Source: Mycobacterium rhizamassiliense
GTDB lineage: Bacteria > Actinomycetota > Actinomycetes > Mycobacteriales > Mycobacteriaceae
NCBI RefSeq assembly: GCF_900157375.1
Contig: NZ_LT721901.1
Location: forward strand, 5,898,970 to 5,962,969
Length of the DNA: 64,000 nucleotides
Direction of reading: 5' to 3'
The position numbers and the translations under genes were made by a program. The notes under the pieces are model-generated. The model was given only the letters and a program-made list of their open reading frames with translations, searched no databases and had not been told where the DNA came from. Below, one piece after another: positions 8,560-17,196 of the stretch. Numbering within the stretch: position 1 is the stretch's first letter; each line of letters opens with the position of its first letter.

Positions 8560-9069
8560 TTAGGTGGTACCCACGTCGGCGCCGGAGACTCGCACCTCGT
8601 GGTGAAATTCGCGCATGCCGTCGATGAAGGCGGTGAGCACCCGGTGCGCGGCGGTCAATTCGGTGTCCGCCAGGTCGGCCATCGCAATCTGGGTATGGGC
8701 GGCCAGAGGGGCAAAAAAGGCACGAGCCACGTCGAAATCCCGATCCGCGTAACGCAGTATCACCTTTCTGCGGTCGGCGGGGTCAGACTCGCGCCTGATG
8801 TGACCGGAGTTGATCATCCGCTCGACGAGATAGGTGATGGCCGCCGCGGACAGCCCCATCTTGTGGCGCAACTCCCCCGATGTCAGCGGAGCGCTCGCGC
8901 CCTCGGCCACCAAAATGTGCAGCAGCGCACGAAAGTCGCTGGGCCGCAGCTGATGCGCCGCCGCGAACACGCGGCCCAGCTCTTCGGACTCGGCGGCCAG
9001 CGCACGTGCGTCGGCCGCGACCAGCGCCTCGAGCCGCTCGCGTTCGGCGGCCCCCCGAACCGGGTTCAT
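8560..9069 (-). CDS. MarR-family transcriptional regulator (paralogue), divergent to MmpL operon
   Basis: A 169-residue winged-helix protein with the recognition core SAAAITYLVERM and wing DPADRRKVILRY. It starts at ATG 9069, 55 bases from the divergent MmpL gene; the shared promoter gap holds an inverted repeat (9104-9123). The likely role is autorepression and control of the mmpL-tspO-photolyase operon and perhaps of the crt operon. A much longer reading frame extends through the start across the opposite strand of the transporter gene. I reject that extension because it has no family features. Confidence 0.87.
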   Translation of the reverse strand: MNPVRGAAERERLEALVAADARALAAESEELGRVFAAAHQLRPSDFRALLHILVAEGASAPLTSGELRHKMGLSAAAITYLVERMINSGHIRRESDPADRRKVILRYADRDFDVARAFFAPLAAHTQIAMADLADTELTAAHRVLTAFIDGMREFHHEVRVSGADVGTT

Positions 9070-9103
9070 CAGAATTCCACCATACCGCCCCGACCATGTT
9101 TTG

Positions 9104-9123
9104 TTAACTTGATTAATGGTTAA
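9104..9123. promoter_or_regulatory. Candidate MarR operator in divergent promoter
   Basis: TTAAC and GTTAA flank a 10-base AT-rich spacer, giving a 20-bp dyad of the size MarR dimers usually bind. It ends at the base before the GTG start of the transporter gene, so binding would block its transcription or translation. The AT-rich composition stands out from the GC-rich surroundings. Confidence 0.55.
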
Positions 9124-11253
9124 GTGACTGAAATGCTTGACTTCGTGTCCTGGGAGAGGCTGGCGGCCGCCGTCACGGGCCGACGTTCCTGGCAACTGGG
9201 ATTGATGACGGTTCTGCTGGGTATCGGCTTCATGGTGTTGATCGGTGGAAACGCGTCGGCGGGCCAGGCGCCGCTGTCGGTGCCCACCACCTCCGAATCG
9301 GCAACCGTGGAGACCCTGAGCCGTCAGTTCCCCAACGGCGATCGCGTGCCGCTGATCGCGGTGGTCAGCCGCGCTGACGGCGCCGCGCTCAGCACCTCCG
9401 ACGTGGTCGCGGCCGGGGCCGCCCGCGACCGGATGCGGGCCGTCGTCGCGCCGTTCGGGGCCGCCGATCAGCAACCGCCCCTGGTGTCGGCAGACGGCCG
9501 GGCCGCGGTCGCGGTGGTACCCATCCGTGCCGACCTGTCCGGCATGGTGCTGCGCGACGGGGTCACCGTGCTGCGCAACGCCGCTGCGGCGGGCCTGCCC
9601 GCGGGATTGACGGTGCATGTCACCGGCGGCCCGGCCTTTGGCGCCGACATCGCCGACGCGTTCACCCACGCCAACATCACCCTGCTGGCCGTCACGGCAT
9701 CGGTAGTGGCGCTGCTGCTCGTCGCGACGTATCGCTCGCCGGTGCTCTGGTTGGCGCCGCTGCTGGTGGTCGGATTCGCCGATCGCGTCGCCGCGGCTGT
9801 GGGCACCGCGGTGGCGTCGGTGACCGGGTTGAGTTTCGACGGCGCCACCTCCGGGATCACCAGCGTGCTGGTGTTCGGGGCGGGCACCAACTACGCCCTG
9901 CTGCTGATTTCCCGCTACCGCCAAGAGCTTCGGCGCACCGGCGATCATCGCGAAGCCCTGCGAAGCGCCGTGCGCATGGCCGGTCCGGCCATCCTCGCCA
10001 GCAACGCCACCGTGGTGCTGGCGTTGCTCACCCTGCTGTTCGCCTCGACGCCGAGCACCCGCAGCCTGGGCGCGCTGGCCGCCTGCGGGCTGGTCGTCGC
10101 GGCGGTCTCGGTGTTGGTGGTGTTGCCGCCACTGCTGGCGCTGTGTGGCAGACGGCTGTTCTGGCCGCTGATCCCCCGGCCGGAGAACACAGCCCCCGCG
10201 CCCGGCGCCTGGCACCGCGTCGCCGCGTGGGTGGCCCGTCGTCCCGCGGTAGTCGCCGCGGTCGCGATCGCTGTGCTGGCGATCCTTGGCGCGGGCCTGC
10301 TGAGCACCCGCATCGGCCTGTCGCAGACCGAGCAGTTCCGGGTGCGGGCGGACGCGGTCGCCGGCTATGACGTTGTGGCCGCGCACTTTCCAGCCGGCCT
10401 GGTGAATCCTGCCGTGGTCGTCGCACCGACCGACCGCGCGCCGCAGGTGCAGCAGGCGATCGACGGGACGCCCGGTGTGGTGTCGGCGAACGAGTCCGGT
10501 CGCTCGGTATCCGGTTTGACGAAGTGGTCGGTGGTCATCGACGGCGCCCCGTCGTCGGATAAGGCGTTCAACACCGTTGTCGCGCTGCGGCATTCGGTAA
10601 GCGACGCCGGGGCTCTCGTGGGTGGGCCCGACGCGCAGGCGCTCGATGTCCGCGACGCCGCCGCCCACGACCGCCACCTGCTGGTGCCGGCGATCCTGGC
10701 GGTGATCCTGGCCGTGCTGTATGTGCTGCTGCGCTCGGCGCTCGCACCGCCCGCCCTGCTGGCCGCAACGATTCTCGGCGCGCTGGCCGCACTCGGGCTG
10801 GGCGGCTGGGCCAGCCTGCATGTCTTTGGCTTCCCCGCGTTGGACAACAGCACCCCGCTGTTCGCCTTCCTGTTCCTGGCCGCCCTCGGCGTCGACTACA
10901 CCATCTTTTTGGTCACCCGGGCCAGGGAAGAGGCGGCCAAGCACGGCACCCGCGAGGGCATGATTGGCGCGGTCTCGGCCACCGGCGGCGTGATCACCAG
11001 CGCGGGAATCGTTTTGGCCGCGGTGTTCTGCGTGCTGGGGGTGCTGCCCCTGATCGTGATGGCCCAGCTGGGCATCATCGTCGGCCTGGGCATCCTGCTC
11101 GACACCTTCGTGGTGCGCACGCTGGTCATCCCCGCGCTGTTCGAGCTCATCGGCGATCGCATCTGGTGGCCGGCCAACCCCGCCAACCCCGCCACACCCA
11201 AACATGCCGAAAGCGAGCGCGATTCGGCCCAACACGAGCGGAGCACACGATGA
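9124..11253 (+). CDS. MMPL/RND-family membrane transporter
   Basis: A 709-residue inner-membrane protein with twelve predicted membrane segments in two similar halves. Each half has a large extracytoplasmic loop after the first segment and a five-helix MMPL/SSD bundle (for example FGAGTNYALLLISRYRQEL and AALGVDYTIFLVTRAREE). It is shorter than classical MmpL lipid exporters and closer to the YdfJ/cg0722-like group. Corynebacterium crt operons contain such a transporter, so export or membrane placement of carotenoids or their precursors is plausible but inferred. ATG 9133 is an alternative start. The stop overlaps tspO by 4 bases. Confidence 0.88.
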   Translation: MTEMLDFVSWERLAAAVTGRRSWQLGLMTVLLGIGFMVLIGGNASAGQAPLSVPTTSESATVETLSRQFPNGDRVPLIAVVSRADGAALSTSDVVAAGAARDRMRAVVAPFGAADQQPPLVSADGRAAVAVVPIRADLSGMVLRDGVTVLRNAAAAGLPAGLTVHVTGGPAFGADIADAFTHANITLLAVTASVVALLLVATYRSPVLWLAPLLVVGFADRVAAAVGTAVASVTGLSFDGATSGITSVLVFGAGTNYALLLISRYRQELRRTGDHREALRSAVRMAGPAILASNATVVLALLTLLFASTPSTRSLGALAACGLVVAAVSVLVVLPPLLALCGRRLFWPLIPRPENTAPAPGAWHRVAAWVARRPAVVAAVAIAVLAILGAGLLSTRIGLSQTEQFRVRADAVAGYDVVAAHFPAGLVNPAVVVAPTDRAPQVQQAIDGTPGVVSANESGRSVSGLTKWSVVIDGAPSSDKAFNTVVALRHSVSDAGALVGGPDAQALDVRDAAAHDRHLLVPAILAVILAVLYVLLRSALAPPALLAATILGALAALGLGGWASLHVFGFPALDNSTPLFAFLFLAALGVDYTIFLVTRAREEAAKHGTREGMIGAVSATGGVITSAGIVLAAVFCVLGVLPLIVMAQLGIIVGLGILLDTFVVRTLVIPALFELIGDRIWWPANPANPATPKHAESERDSAQHERSTR

Positions 11254-11738
11254 AGACGACAACACTCGCCGCAACCACCCTTGCCGTCGCCGCGGCGGCG
11301 GGCACCGGAAGCATCGCCAGCCCGGGCCGGGTCGCCGGCTGGTACACGCGGGTGCGCAAGCCGGCGTATCAGCCGCCCGGCGCCGTCTTCCCCGTCGTCT
11401 GGACCGCCCTGTACGCCGACATCGCCGCCACGTCGGCGGTGACCATCGACGCGTATCGCGCTGCGGGACAACCCGAAAAGGCGCGTCGCTACGCCGCGGC
11501 GCTGGGCGCCAACCTGGTGCTCAACGCGGGGTGGAGCTGGCTGTTCTTCCGCTACCACAAGCTCGGCGCGTCCGCTCTGGGCGCGGCCGTGCTGGCGGCC
11601 AGCAGCGCCGACCTGGCGCGCCGCGCGGCCCAGGCCGACCCGCGGGCCGGCGCGGCGCTGGCACCCTATCCGGCGTGGTGCGCCTTCGCGACCGCGTTGT
11701 CCACCCACATCTGGCGGCTCAACCGCGGTATCGAATAA
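11250..11738 (+). CDS. TspO/MBR (CrtK)-family membrane protein
   Basis: A 162-residue, five-helix membrane protein. The family signature is clear: GWYTRVRKPAYQPPGAVFP followed by VVWTALY, and later NAGWSWLFF. TspO/CrtK proteins bind tetrapyrroles and isoprenoid-like ligands and modulate pigment synthesis or stress responses to light in bacteria. It is coupled to the transporter (ATGA) and to the photolyase by overlapping stop and start, which supports one light- or oxidative-stress operon. Confidence 0.88.
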   Translation: MKTTTLAATTLAVAAAAGTGSIASPGRVAGWYTRVRKPAYQPPGAVFPVVWTALYADIAATSAVTIDAYRAAGQPEKARRYAAALGANLVLNAGWSWLFFRYHKLGASALGAAVLAASSADLARRAAQADPRAGAALAPYPAWCAFATALSTHIWRLNRGIE

Positions 11739-13066
11739 TGCCCGCGGTGTTGTGGTTTCGGCGCGACCTGCGGTTGGGTGACCACCCGGCGCTGGCGGCC
11801 GCGGCCGAGGACACCGACGTGTTGGCCTGCTTCGTGCTCGACCCGCGGCTGGAGAAATCGTCGGGAGCCCGGCGACTGCAATTCCTGGGCGACTCGCTGC
11901 GGCAGCTGCGCGACGACCTGGGCGGCAGGCTGCTGGTGGTCCGCGGCCGACCCGAAGAGCGGATCCCGTTGATCGCCACGGAGATCGACGCATCGGCCGT
12001 GCACGTCACGGACGACTTCGCGCCGTTCGGCCGGCGCCGCGACGAGCGGGTCCGCACCGCGCTGGGCTCGGTGCCGCTGGTGGCGACGGGCTCGCCATAC
12101 CTGGTGTCCCCTGGCCGAGTCACCAAACCCAACGGCGATCCCTACCGGGTCTTCACCCCGTTTCTGCGCACCTGGCGCGAGGTCGGCTGGCGCAAGCCGG
12201 CACGGTCGGGCGCCGATGCTGCGCGCTGGATCGACCCCGCGCAGCTGCGTCAAAAGCCGTGCAAGATCCCCGACCCCGGCGTCACGCTCGACATCGAGGC
12301 CGGCGAGGCGGCTGCGCTCGGACAATGGAAGTCGTTCACCGACAAGGCATTACAGCACTATCACGACGACCGCAACCGGCCGGACCTGCCGGGCACCAGC
12401 AGGATGTCGGCGCACCTGAAGTTCGGCACCATCCATCCGCGGACCCTGGTCGCCGACCTCAACCTGCGCACCAAGGGGGCGCAGACCTATCTGCGGGAAC
12501 TGGCATTTCGCGACTTCTACGCCGACGTGCTGCGCCAGTGGCCGACCAGCGCCTGGCACAACTGGAACAGCCAATTCGACGGCATCGCGACCGATACCGG
12601 GGCCGAGGCCAAGCGCCGCTTCGAATCCTGGAAGGACGGCAAGACCGGGTTCCCCATCGTCGACGCCGGCATGCGGCAGCTGCGCGAGAGCGGCTTCATG
12701 CACAACCGGGTGCGGATGATCGTGGCGTCGTTTCTGGTCAAGGACCTGCACCTGCCCTGGCAGTGGGGCGCGGGCTGGTTCCTCGATCAGCTCGTCGACG
12801 GCGACATGGCCAACAACCAGCACGGGTGGCAGTGGTGCGCCGGATCCGGCACCGACGCGGCGCCGTATTTCCGCGTGTTCAACCCGAGCACGCAGGGCGA
12901 GAAGTTCGACCCGTCGGGCGACTACATCCGCCGCTGGGTGCCTGAGCTGCGCGACGCCACCGACGCGCACCTGCGCAAAGCCGAGAGGCCCAAGGGATAT
13001 CCGGCGCCGATCGTCGACCACGGCGCCGAGCGCGCCGAGGCCCTGCGCCGCTACCAAAGCCTCTAA
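11738..13066 (+). CDS. Deoxyribodipyrimidine photolyase (class I)
   Basis: Repairs UV-induced pyrimidine dimers using blue light, FADH- and an antenna chromophore. The 442-residue protein begins with the photolyase N terminus (LWFRRDLRLGDHPAL). Its FAD-binding domain has TGFPIVDAGMRQL, MHNRVRMIVASFLVKDL, WQWGAGWFLDQL and DGDMANNQHGWQWCAGSG, the conserved core of CPD photolyases. The ATG at 11738 shares a base with the tspO stop. M. tuberculosis lacks this gene at the equivalent place. Linkage to carotenoid genes fits a light-protection regulon. Confidence 0.93.
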   Translation: MPAVLWFRRDLRLGDHPALAAAAEDTDVLACFVLDPRLEKSSGARRLQFLGDSLRQLRDDLGGRLLVVRGRPEERIPLIATEIDASAVHVTDDFAPFGRRRDERVRTALGSVPLVATGSPYLVSPGRVTKPNGDPYRVFTPFLRTWREVGWRKPARSGADAARWIDPAQLRQKPCKIPDPGVTLDIEAGEAAALGQWKSFTDKALQHYHDDRNRPDLPGTSRMSAHLKFGTIHPRTLVADLNLRTKGAQTYLRELAFRDFYADVLRQWPTSAWHNWNSQFDGIATDTGAEAKRRFESWKDGKTGFPIVDAGMRQLRESGFMHNRVRMIVASFLVKDLHLPWQWGAGWFLDQLVDGDMANNQHGWQWCAGSGTDAAPYFRVFNPSTQGEKFDPSGDYIRRWVPELRDATDAHLRKAERPKGYPAPIVDHGAERAEALRRYQSL

Positions 13067-13148
13067 TTTTCGGCCAACCGTTTACTCGAAGCTGTTTGGC
13101 ATGTAATTATCAGCCGATTCACAGTTGATTAAACGCACGGGAGGCGCT

Positions 13149-13910
13149 ATGGCTGGGTCGGTCTTTCGGACATTGCTTGGTGCGGGCGCCGCCGCGGGGC
13201 TGATCGCCGCCGCTTCGGCGTGTTCGTGCTCGGTGGGATCGTCGTCGTCGCATGGCGTCCCCAAAGGCGATGTCGCAAGCCAGATCAGCGCGAAGATGAC
13301 CGACCCCGCGGGCCTCAAGCCCGAATCGGTGTCCTGCCCGAACGACCTGCCCGCCAAAGTGGGGGCGCAACTGGACTGCACGATGAAGTCCAACGGCAAG
13401 AACTACGACGTCAACGTCACCGTGACCAGTGTCAACGGCAGCGACGTCAGGTTCGACATGGTGCAAAAGATCGACAAGACCCAGATCGCCAGCGACATCA
13501 CCGCCAAGCTCACCGACGGCGCCGGCAACAAGCCGGATTCGGTGACCTGCCCGGACAACCTGCTGGCAAAGGTTGGGGCGCAACTGAACTGCACGATGAA
13601 CGCCAAGAGCCAGACCTACAACGTCAACGTCACCGTGACGAGCGTCAGCGGCACCAACGTCAAATACGACATGGTGGAGACGGTCGACAAGGCACAGGTG
13701 GCCAGCATCATCAGCAATAAGGTCACGCCCCTACTCGGAGTCACCCCCGATTCGGTGACCTGCCCCGACAACCTGAAGGGTGTCGAGGGCGCCACGCTTC
13801 GCTGCCAGGTCAGCTCGGGCGGCAAGAACTACGGCGCCAACGTCACGGTCACCGACGTCGACGCCGGTGACGTCAGCTTCAACATCCTGCTCGACAACCA
13901 GCCGTCGTAG
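13149..13910 (+). CDS. Lipoprotein with three tandem DUF4333 repeats
   Basis: A 253-residue exported lipoprotein of unknown function. A signal peptide ends in a lipobox-like AASAC near residue 26. It is followed by three homologous units of about 75 residues, each with VSCPNDL/VTCPDNL, a second Cys 14-16 residues later (for example GAQLDCTM) and a NVTVTSV strand. The paired cysteines in every repeat suggest one disulfide per unit. This matches DUF4333, usually present once per protein. ATG 13149 follows a GGGAGG ribosome-binding site. Confidence 0.82.
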   Translation: MAGSVFRTLLGAGAAAGLIAAASACSCSVGSSSSHGVPKGDVASQISAKMTDPAGLKPESVSCPNDLPAKVGAQLDCTMKSNGKNYDVNVTVTSVNGSDVRFDMVQKIDKTQIASDITAKLTDGAGNKPDSVTCPDNLLAKVGAQLNCTMNAKSQTYNVNVTVTSVSGTNVKYDMVETVDKAQVASIISNKVTPLLGVTPDSVTCPDNLKGVEGATLRCQVSSGGKNYGANVTVTDVDAGDVSFNILLDNQPS

Positions 13911-13916
13911 CCGGGC

Positions 13917-14201
13917 TCAATAGCCAACGGCCGCAAAGTAACCCACGACGCCGAACAATTCCGCGCCGACCGACAGGACCAACGTGGCGGTCGCGAACGG
14001 CCACGCCAGGCGGCGCCGAACCAGGCAGGCGATCGTGCACACGGCACCGACGAGCGCACACACGGCCGCCGCCGACACCGACAGCATCACCGCCGTGGCG
14101 GCCCGGTCCGCGCTGCATCGGTCGGGCGGACAGTAATCGGTGAAGGCCAGGAACATGAATTCGACGCCGGCGGCCGCGACCCAGCCGACGACGGCGACCA
14201 C
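13917..14201 (-). CDS. Small four-segment membrane protein
   Basis: A conserved mycobacterial-type membrane protein with about four hydrophobic segments and two cysteines in an outer loop (TDYCPPDRCS). Function unknown. I mark the GTG at 14201, but the same frame runs open upstream through a polar stretch (TAPQFVPAGGAPSHPRWDRP) to a CTG at 14282 that overlaps the stop of the upstream gene as CTGA. That longer form has a more natural N terminus. It is convergent with the DUF4333 gene, 6 bases away. Confidence 0.6.
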   Translation of the reverse strand: MVAVVGWVAAAGVEFMFLAFTDYCPPDRCSADRAATAVMLSVSAAAVCALVGAVCTIACLVRRRLAWPFATATLVLSVGAELFGVVGYFAAVGY

Positions 14202-14278
14202 CAGCAGGACGATCGACAGCGGCCGGTCCCACCGGGGGTGCGAAGGCGCGCCACCCGCGGGGACGAACTGCGGTGCGG

Positions 14279-15016
14279 TCAGCGGGCCGCCTTCTTACGT
14301 TCGATGTCGGCCAGTGCGGCGGCCAGCTCGGCGCGCTGGGCTGCCGAACTCTCCCAGGACAATTGCCGGTTCTTGACCACCTTGGCCGGTGCCCCGACCG
14401 CGATCGAGAAATCGGGGACGACCCCGCGCACCACCGCGTGCGAACCGAGCACGCAGCCCCGCCCGATCGACGTGCCGCGCAACACCGTCACCTTGACCCC
14501 GACCCAGGTGTCCGGGCCAATCCTGATCGGGGACTTGATGATGCCCTGATCTTTGATGGGCAGCGTGATGTCGTCCATCCGGTGGTCGAAATCGCAGACG
14601 TAGCACCAGTCGGCCATCAGCACCGAATCGCCGAGCTCGATGTCGAGGTAGCAGTTGATCACGTTGTCGCGACCCAGCACCACCTTGTCGCCGAACCGCA
14701 GCGAGCCCTCGTGCGCGCGAATCGTGTTCTTGTCCCCGATGTGGACCCAGCGACCAATTTCCAGCTGCGCCAACTCGGGCGTCGCGTGGATCTCGACGCC
14801 CTTGCCGATGAACACCATTCCGCGCGTGATGATGTGCGGGTTAGCCAGCTTGAACTTCAGCAGCCGCCAATAGCGCACCAGGTACCACGGTGTGTAGGCG
14901 CGGTTGCGCAGCACCCACTTCAGCGACGCCAGCGTCAAGAACTTGGCCTGGCGTGGGTCCCGCAGCCGGTGGCCCCGCCAGCGGCGATGGACCGGCGCAC
15001 CCCACATGGACGTCAT
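14279..15016 (-). CDS. Hexapeptide-repeat acyltransferase (Rv3034c-like)
   Basis: Left-handed beta-helix acyltransferase of the LbetaH/maltose-acetyltransferase class, about 245 residues. Hexapeptide turns are visible from GVEIHATPEL through LEIGRWVHIGDKNTI, VVLGRDNVINCYLDIELGD and TSIGRGCVLGSHAVVRG, ending in SIAVGAPAKVV. It probably transfers an acyl group to a sugar or lipid. The acceptor is unknown. I chose ATG 15016 (MTSMWGAP); a longer form from 15040 is possible. Position and type match Rv3034c. Confidence 0.82.
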   Translation of the reverse strand: MTSMWGAPVHRRWRGHRLRDPRQAKFLTLASLKWVLRNRAYTPWYLVRYWRLLKFKLANPHIITRGMVFIGKGVEIHATPELAQLEIGRWVHIGDKNTIRAHEGSLRFGDKVVLGRDNVINCYLDIELGDSVLMADWCYVCDFDHRMDDITLPIKDQGIIKSPIRIGPDTWVGVKVTVLRGTSIGRGCVLGSHAVVRGVVPDFSIAVGAPAKVVKNRQLSWESSAAQRAELAAALADIERKKAAR

Positions 15017-15109
15017 GGCGCAAGAGCCTAACGCGGGCAATCACCGGCACGCGAACCGCCACGGGTTACCCTCACCTGTACTCGATCGCTGCCCGCGTCG
15101 CGGAAGGAT

Positions 15110-16432
15110 TTGGACTTCGAGGTGCTTGCCGGACAACACGTCAGGCGTTGGTCGTCTGTGGTATTCGCGGCTGTGCTCGCCGGCGGCCTCGCCGGTTGCG
15201 GCAACACCGACTCGTGGGTCGACGCGGCGCCGTCGCCGGGCTGGCCCGCGCAGTACGCCGACGCTGCCAACAGCAGCTACACCGCGACGGGCGGCGCCAC
15301 CAAGCTGTCGCTGCGATGGACGCGCTCCGTCAAGGGCAGTCTGGGGGCCGCCCCGGCGCTGAGCGACCGCAGCTACCTCGCCGTCAACGCCCAAACACCC
15401 GCCGGCTGTTCGCTGATGGAGTGGGAGAACGACAACAACGGCCGCCAGCGCTGGTGCGTGCGGCTGTTCCAGGGCGGCGGTTTCGCCAGTCCGTTGTTCG
15501 ACGGCTTCGACAACCTGTACGTCGGCCAACCCGGGGCTTTCCTGTCGCTCCCGGTGACGCAGTGGACGCGCTGGCGGCAGCCGGTGATCGGAATGCCGTC
15601 CACCCCGCGGTTTCTCGGCGGCGGGCAGCTGCTGGTCAGCACGCACCTGGGGCAGGTGCTGGTGTTCGACGCGCACCGCGGCGAGGTGGTCGGCAGTCCG
15701 CTGGATCTGGTCGACGGCGTCGACCCGACCGACGCGACGCGCGGGCTGGCCGACTGCGCGCCGGCCCGCCAAGCCTGCCCGGTCGCGGCCGCCCCAGCGT
15801 ACTCCACGGCCAGCTCGACGGTGGTGCTCGGCGTCTGGCAGCCGGGCGCCGCGGCGGCGGGGCTGGTCGGGCTGAAGTACCACGCCGGCCAGACGCCCCT
15901 GATCACCCGGGAGTGGACCAGCGACGCCGTGAGCGCCGGTGTGATCGCCAGCCCGGTGCTGTCGGCAGACGGCACGACGGTCTACGTCAACGGCCGCGAT
16001 CAACGACTGTGGGCCCTGGCCGCCGCCGATGGGAAGCCGAAATGGTCAGTGCCGCTCGGCTTTCTGGCCCAGACGCCACCTGCGGTCACTCCGCAGGGGC
16101 TGATCGTGTCCGGCGGGGGCCCCGACGCGCGCCTGGTGGCGTTCAAGGACGCGGGCAGTCACGCCGATCAGGTCTGGCGCCGCGACGACGTCAGTCCGCT
16201 GGCATCGTCGAGCCTGGCCGGCTCCGGCGTCGGCTACACCGTCGCCAGCGGGCCGCCCAGCGGCGACCACCCGGGCATGTCGCTGCTGGTCTTCGATCCG
16301 GGCAACGGCCACACGCTGAACAGCTATCCGCTTCCGGCGGCCACCGGCTATCCCGTCGGCGTCTCGGTCGGCGCCGACCGCCGGGTGGTGACCGCGACCA
16401 GCGACGGTCAGGTGTACAGCTTCGCGCCCTGA
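15110..16432 (+). CDS. PQQ-like beta-propeller lipoprotein (Rv3035-like)
   Basis: A 440-residue exported protein. An N-terminal signal peptide ends in the lipobox LAGC (near residue 30), and the mature part has repeated propeller blades such as VYVNGRDQRLWALAAADGK and DRRVVTATSDGQVYSF. No catalytic motif is apparent; it may be a scaffold or binding protein at the cell envelope. The TTG start at 15110 has a GGAAGG ribosome-binding site 4 bases upstream. It is divergent from the acyltransferase and ends 10 bases from the convergent TB22.2-like gene. Confidence 0.82.
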   Translation: MDFEVLAGQHVRRWSSVVFAAVLAGGLAGCGNTDSWVDAAPSPGWPAQYADAANSSYTATGGATKLSLRWTRSVKGSLGAAPALSDRSYLAVNAQTPAGCSLMEWENDNNGRQRWCVRLFQGGGFASPLFDGFDNLYVGQPGAFLSLPVTQWTRWRQPVIGMPSTPRFLGGGQLLVSTHLGQVLVFDAHRGEVVGSPLDLVDGVDPTDATRGLADCAPARQACPVAAAPAYSTASSTVVLGVWQPGAAAAGLVGLKYHAGQTPLITREWTSDAVSAGVIASPVLSADGTTVYVNGRDQRLWALAAADGKPKWSVPLGFLAQTPPAVTPQGLIVSGGGPDARLVAFKDAGSHADQVWRRDDVSPLASSSLAGSGVGYTVASGPPSGDHPGMSLLVFDPGNGHTLNSYPLPAATGYPVGVSVGADRRVVTATSDGQVYSFAP

Positions 16433-16442
16433 GCGCGGGGCG

Positions 16443-17126
16443 TCAGATGGCCAGCGGCGGGATGGCGTTGCGCGGAACCTGGGCCTGGCTGAGGCCGGCG
16501 AACGCCGGCAGCATCTCCCCCGGCGCGAAGTAGAAGATCAGCTGGTCGTCGGTGATCGCGAAGTTCTGGTAGTGCGTCGAGTCGAGGCCCGTGGACGGCA
16601 ATATCGCTGCGGCCACGGCATTTTGCCGTTCCAGGTCGCGCTGGACGAGCGGGAAGATGACGTCCAGCGGCGCGCCGCCGGGGCCGAACAGGTTGTCAAT
16701 GGTGATGGGCTGCTTGCTGCCGAGGTTGTAGTTGAACGCCTTGTACCAGGTGGACGTGCGCGAGCCGCCCACGTCCTGAAAGAACTTGAGCACCACGCTG
16801 CGGGTGTTGTGCGGCGGCTGACCGGCGAAGCGCTGATCGCTGGTGGCTTCCATCTGATACGGCTGGTCGCGCGACCCCGAGGACTGCGCCACGGCGATGA
16901 ACCCGTCGCGGTTCTGCGTGATGTAGTCGATCAGCGGCTGTTCGTCGGGATAGTCGGCCGGAAACGTCATCTTGAGCGTGTACATCGGACCGGTGGCCTG
17001 CACGTGACACAGCTGCCCGGGGTCGACGGAGCCGCCCAGGCTGGCACACGACGGCGGTTCGGCGGCCGCGGGCCCACCCAGCAGGACCGCGGTGAACAGC
17101 ACCGCGGCCGCAAACAGATAACGCAT
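16443..17126 (-). CDS. Secreted DUF3298/TB22.2-like protein (Rv3036c-like)
   Basis: A 227-residue exported protein, the same length as Rv3036c (TB22.2). A classical signal peptide (MRYLFAAAVLFTAVLLGG...AAA) is followed by a mature domain with a Cys pair near its N terminus (CASLG and QLCHV). The C terminus holds the DUF3298-type core ITDDQLIFYFAPGE. Some family members have been described as esterases. I see no clear catalytic serine motif, so enzyme function is uncertain. ATG 17126. Confidence 0.85.
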   Translation of the reverse strand: MRYLFAAAVLFTAVLLGGPAAAEPPSCASLGGSVDPGQLCHVQATGPMYTLKMTFPADYPDEQPLIDYITQNRDGFIAVAQSSGSRDQPYQMEATSDQRFAGQPPHNTRSVVLKFFQDVGGSRTSTWYKAFNYNLGSKQPITIDNLFGPGGAPLDVIFPLVQRDLERQNAVAAAILPSTGLDSTHYQNFAITDDQLIFYFAPGEMLPAFAGLSQAQVPRNAIPPLAI

Positions 17127-17196
17127 AACGTGAATTGTCCTCGTCGAGTGAAAAAGGCGAGGCCCCCGAAGTGACCGCGGTCAGAATACCCGGGGG

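Noticed and set aside
8560..11274. A 904-codon open frame on the minus strand across the transporter gene
   Set aside because: Only its last 169 codons are a recognisable MarR protein. The rest is low-complexity His/Gly/Arg/Gln-rich translation antisense to a clear MMPL gene, a typical artefact of high-GC coding DNA.
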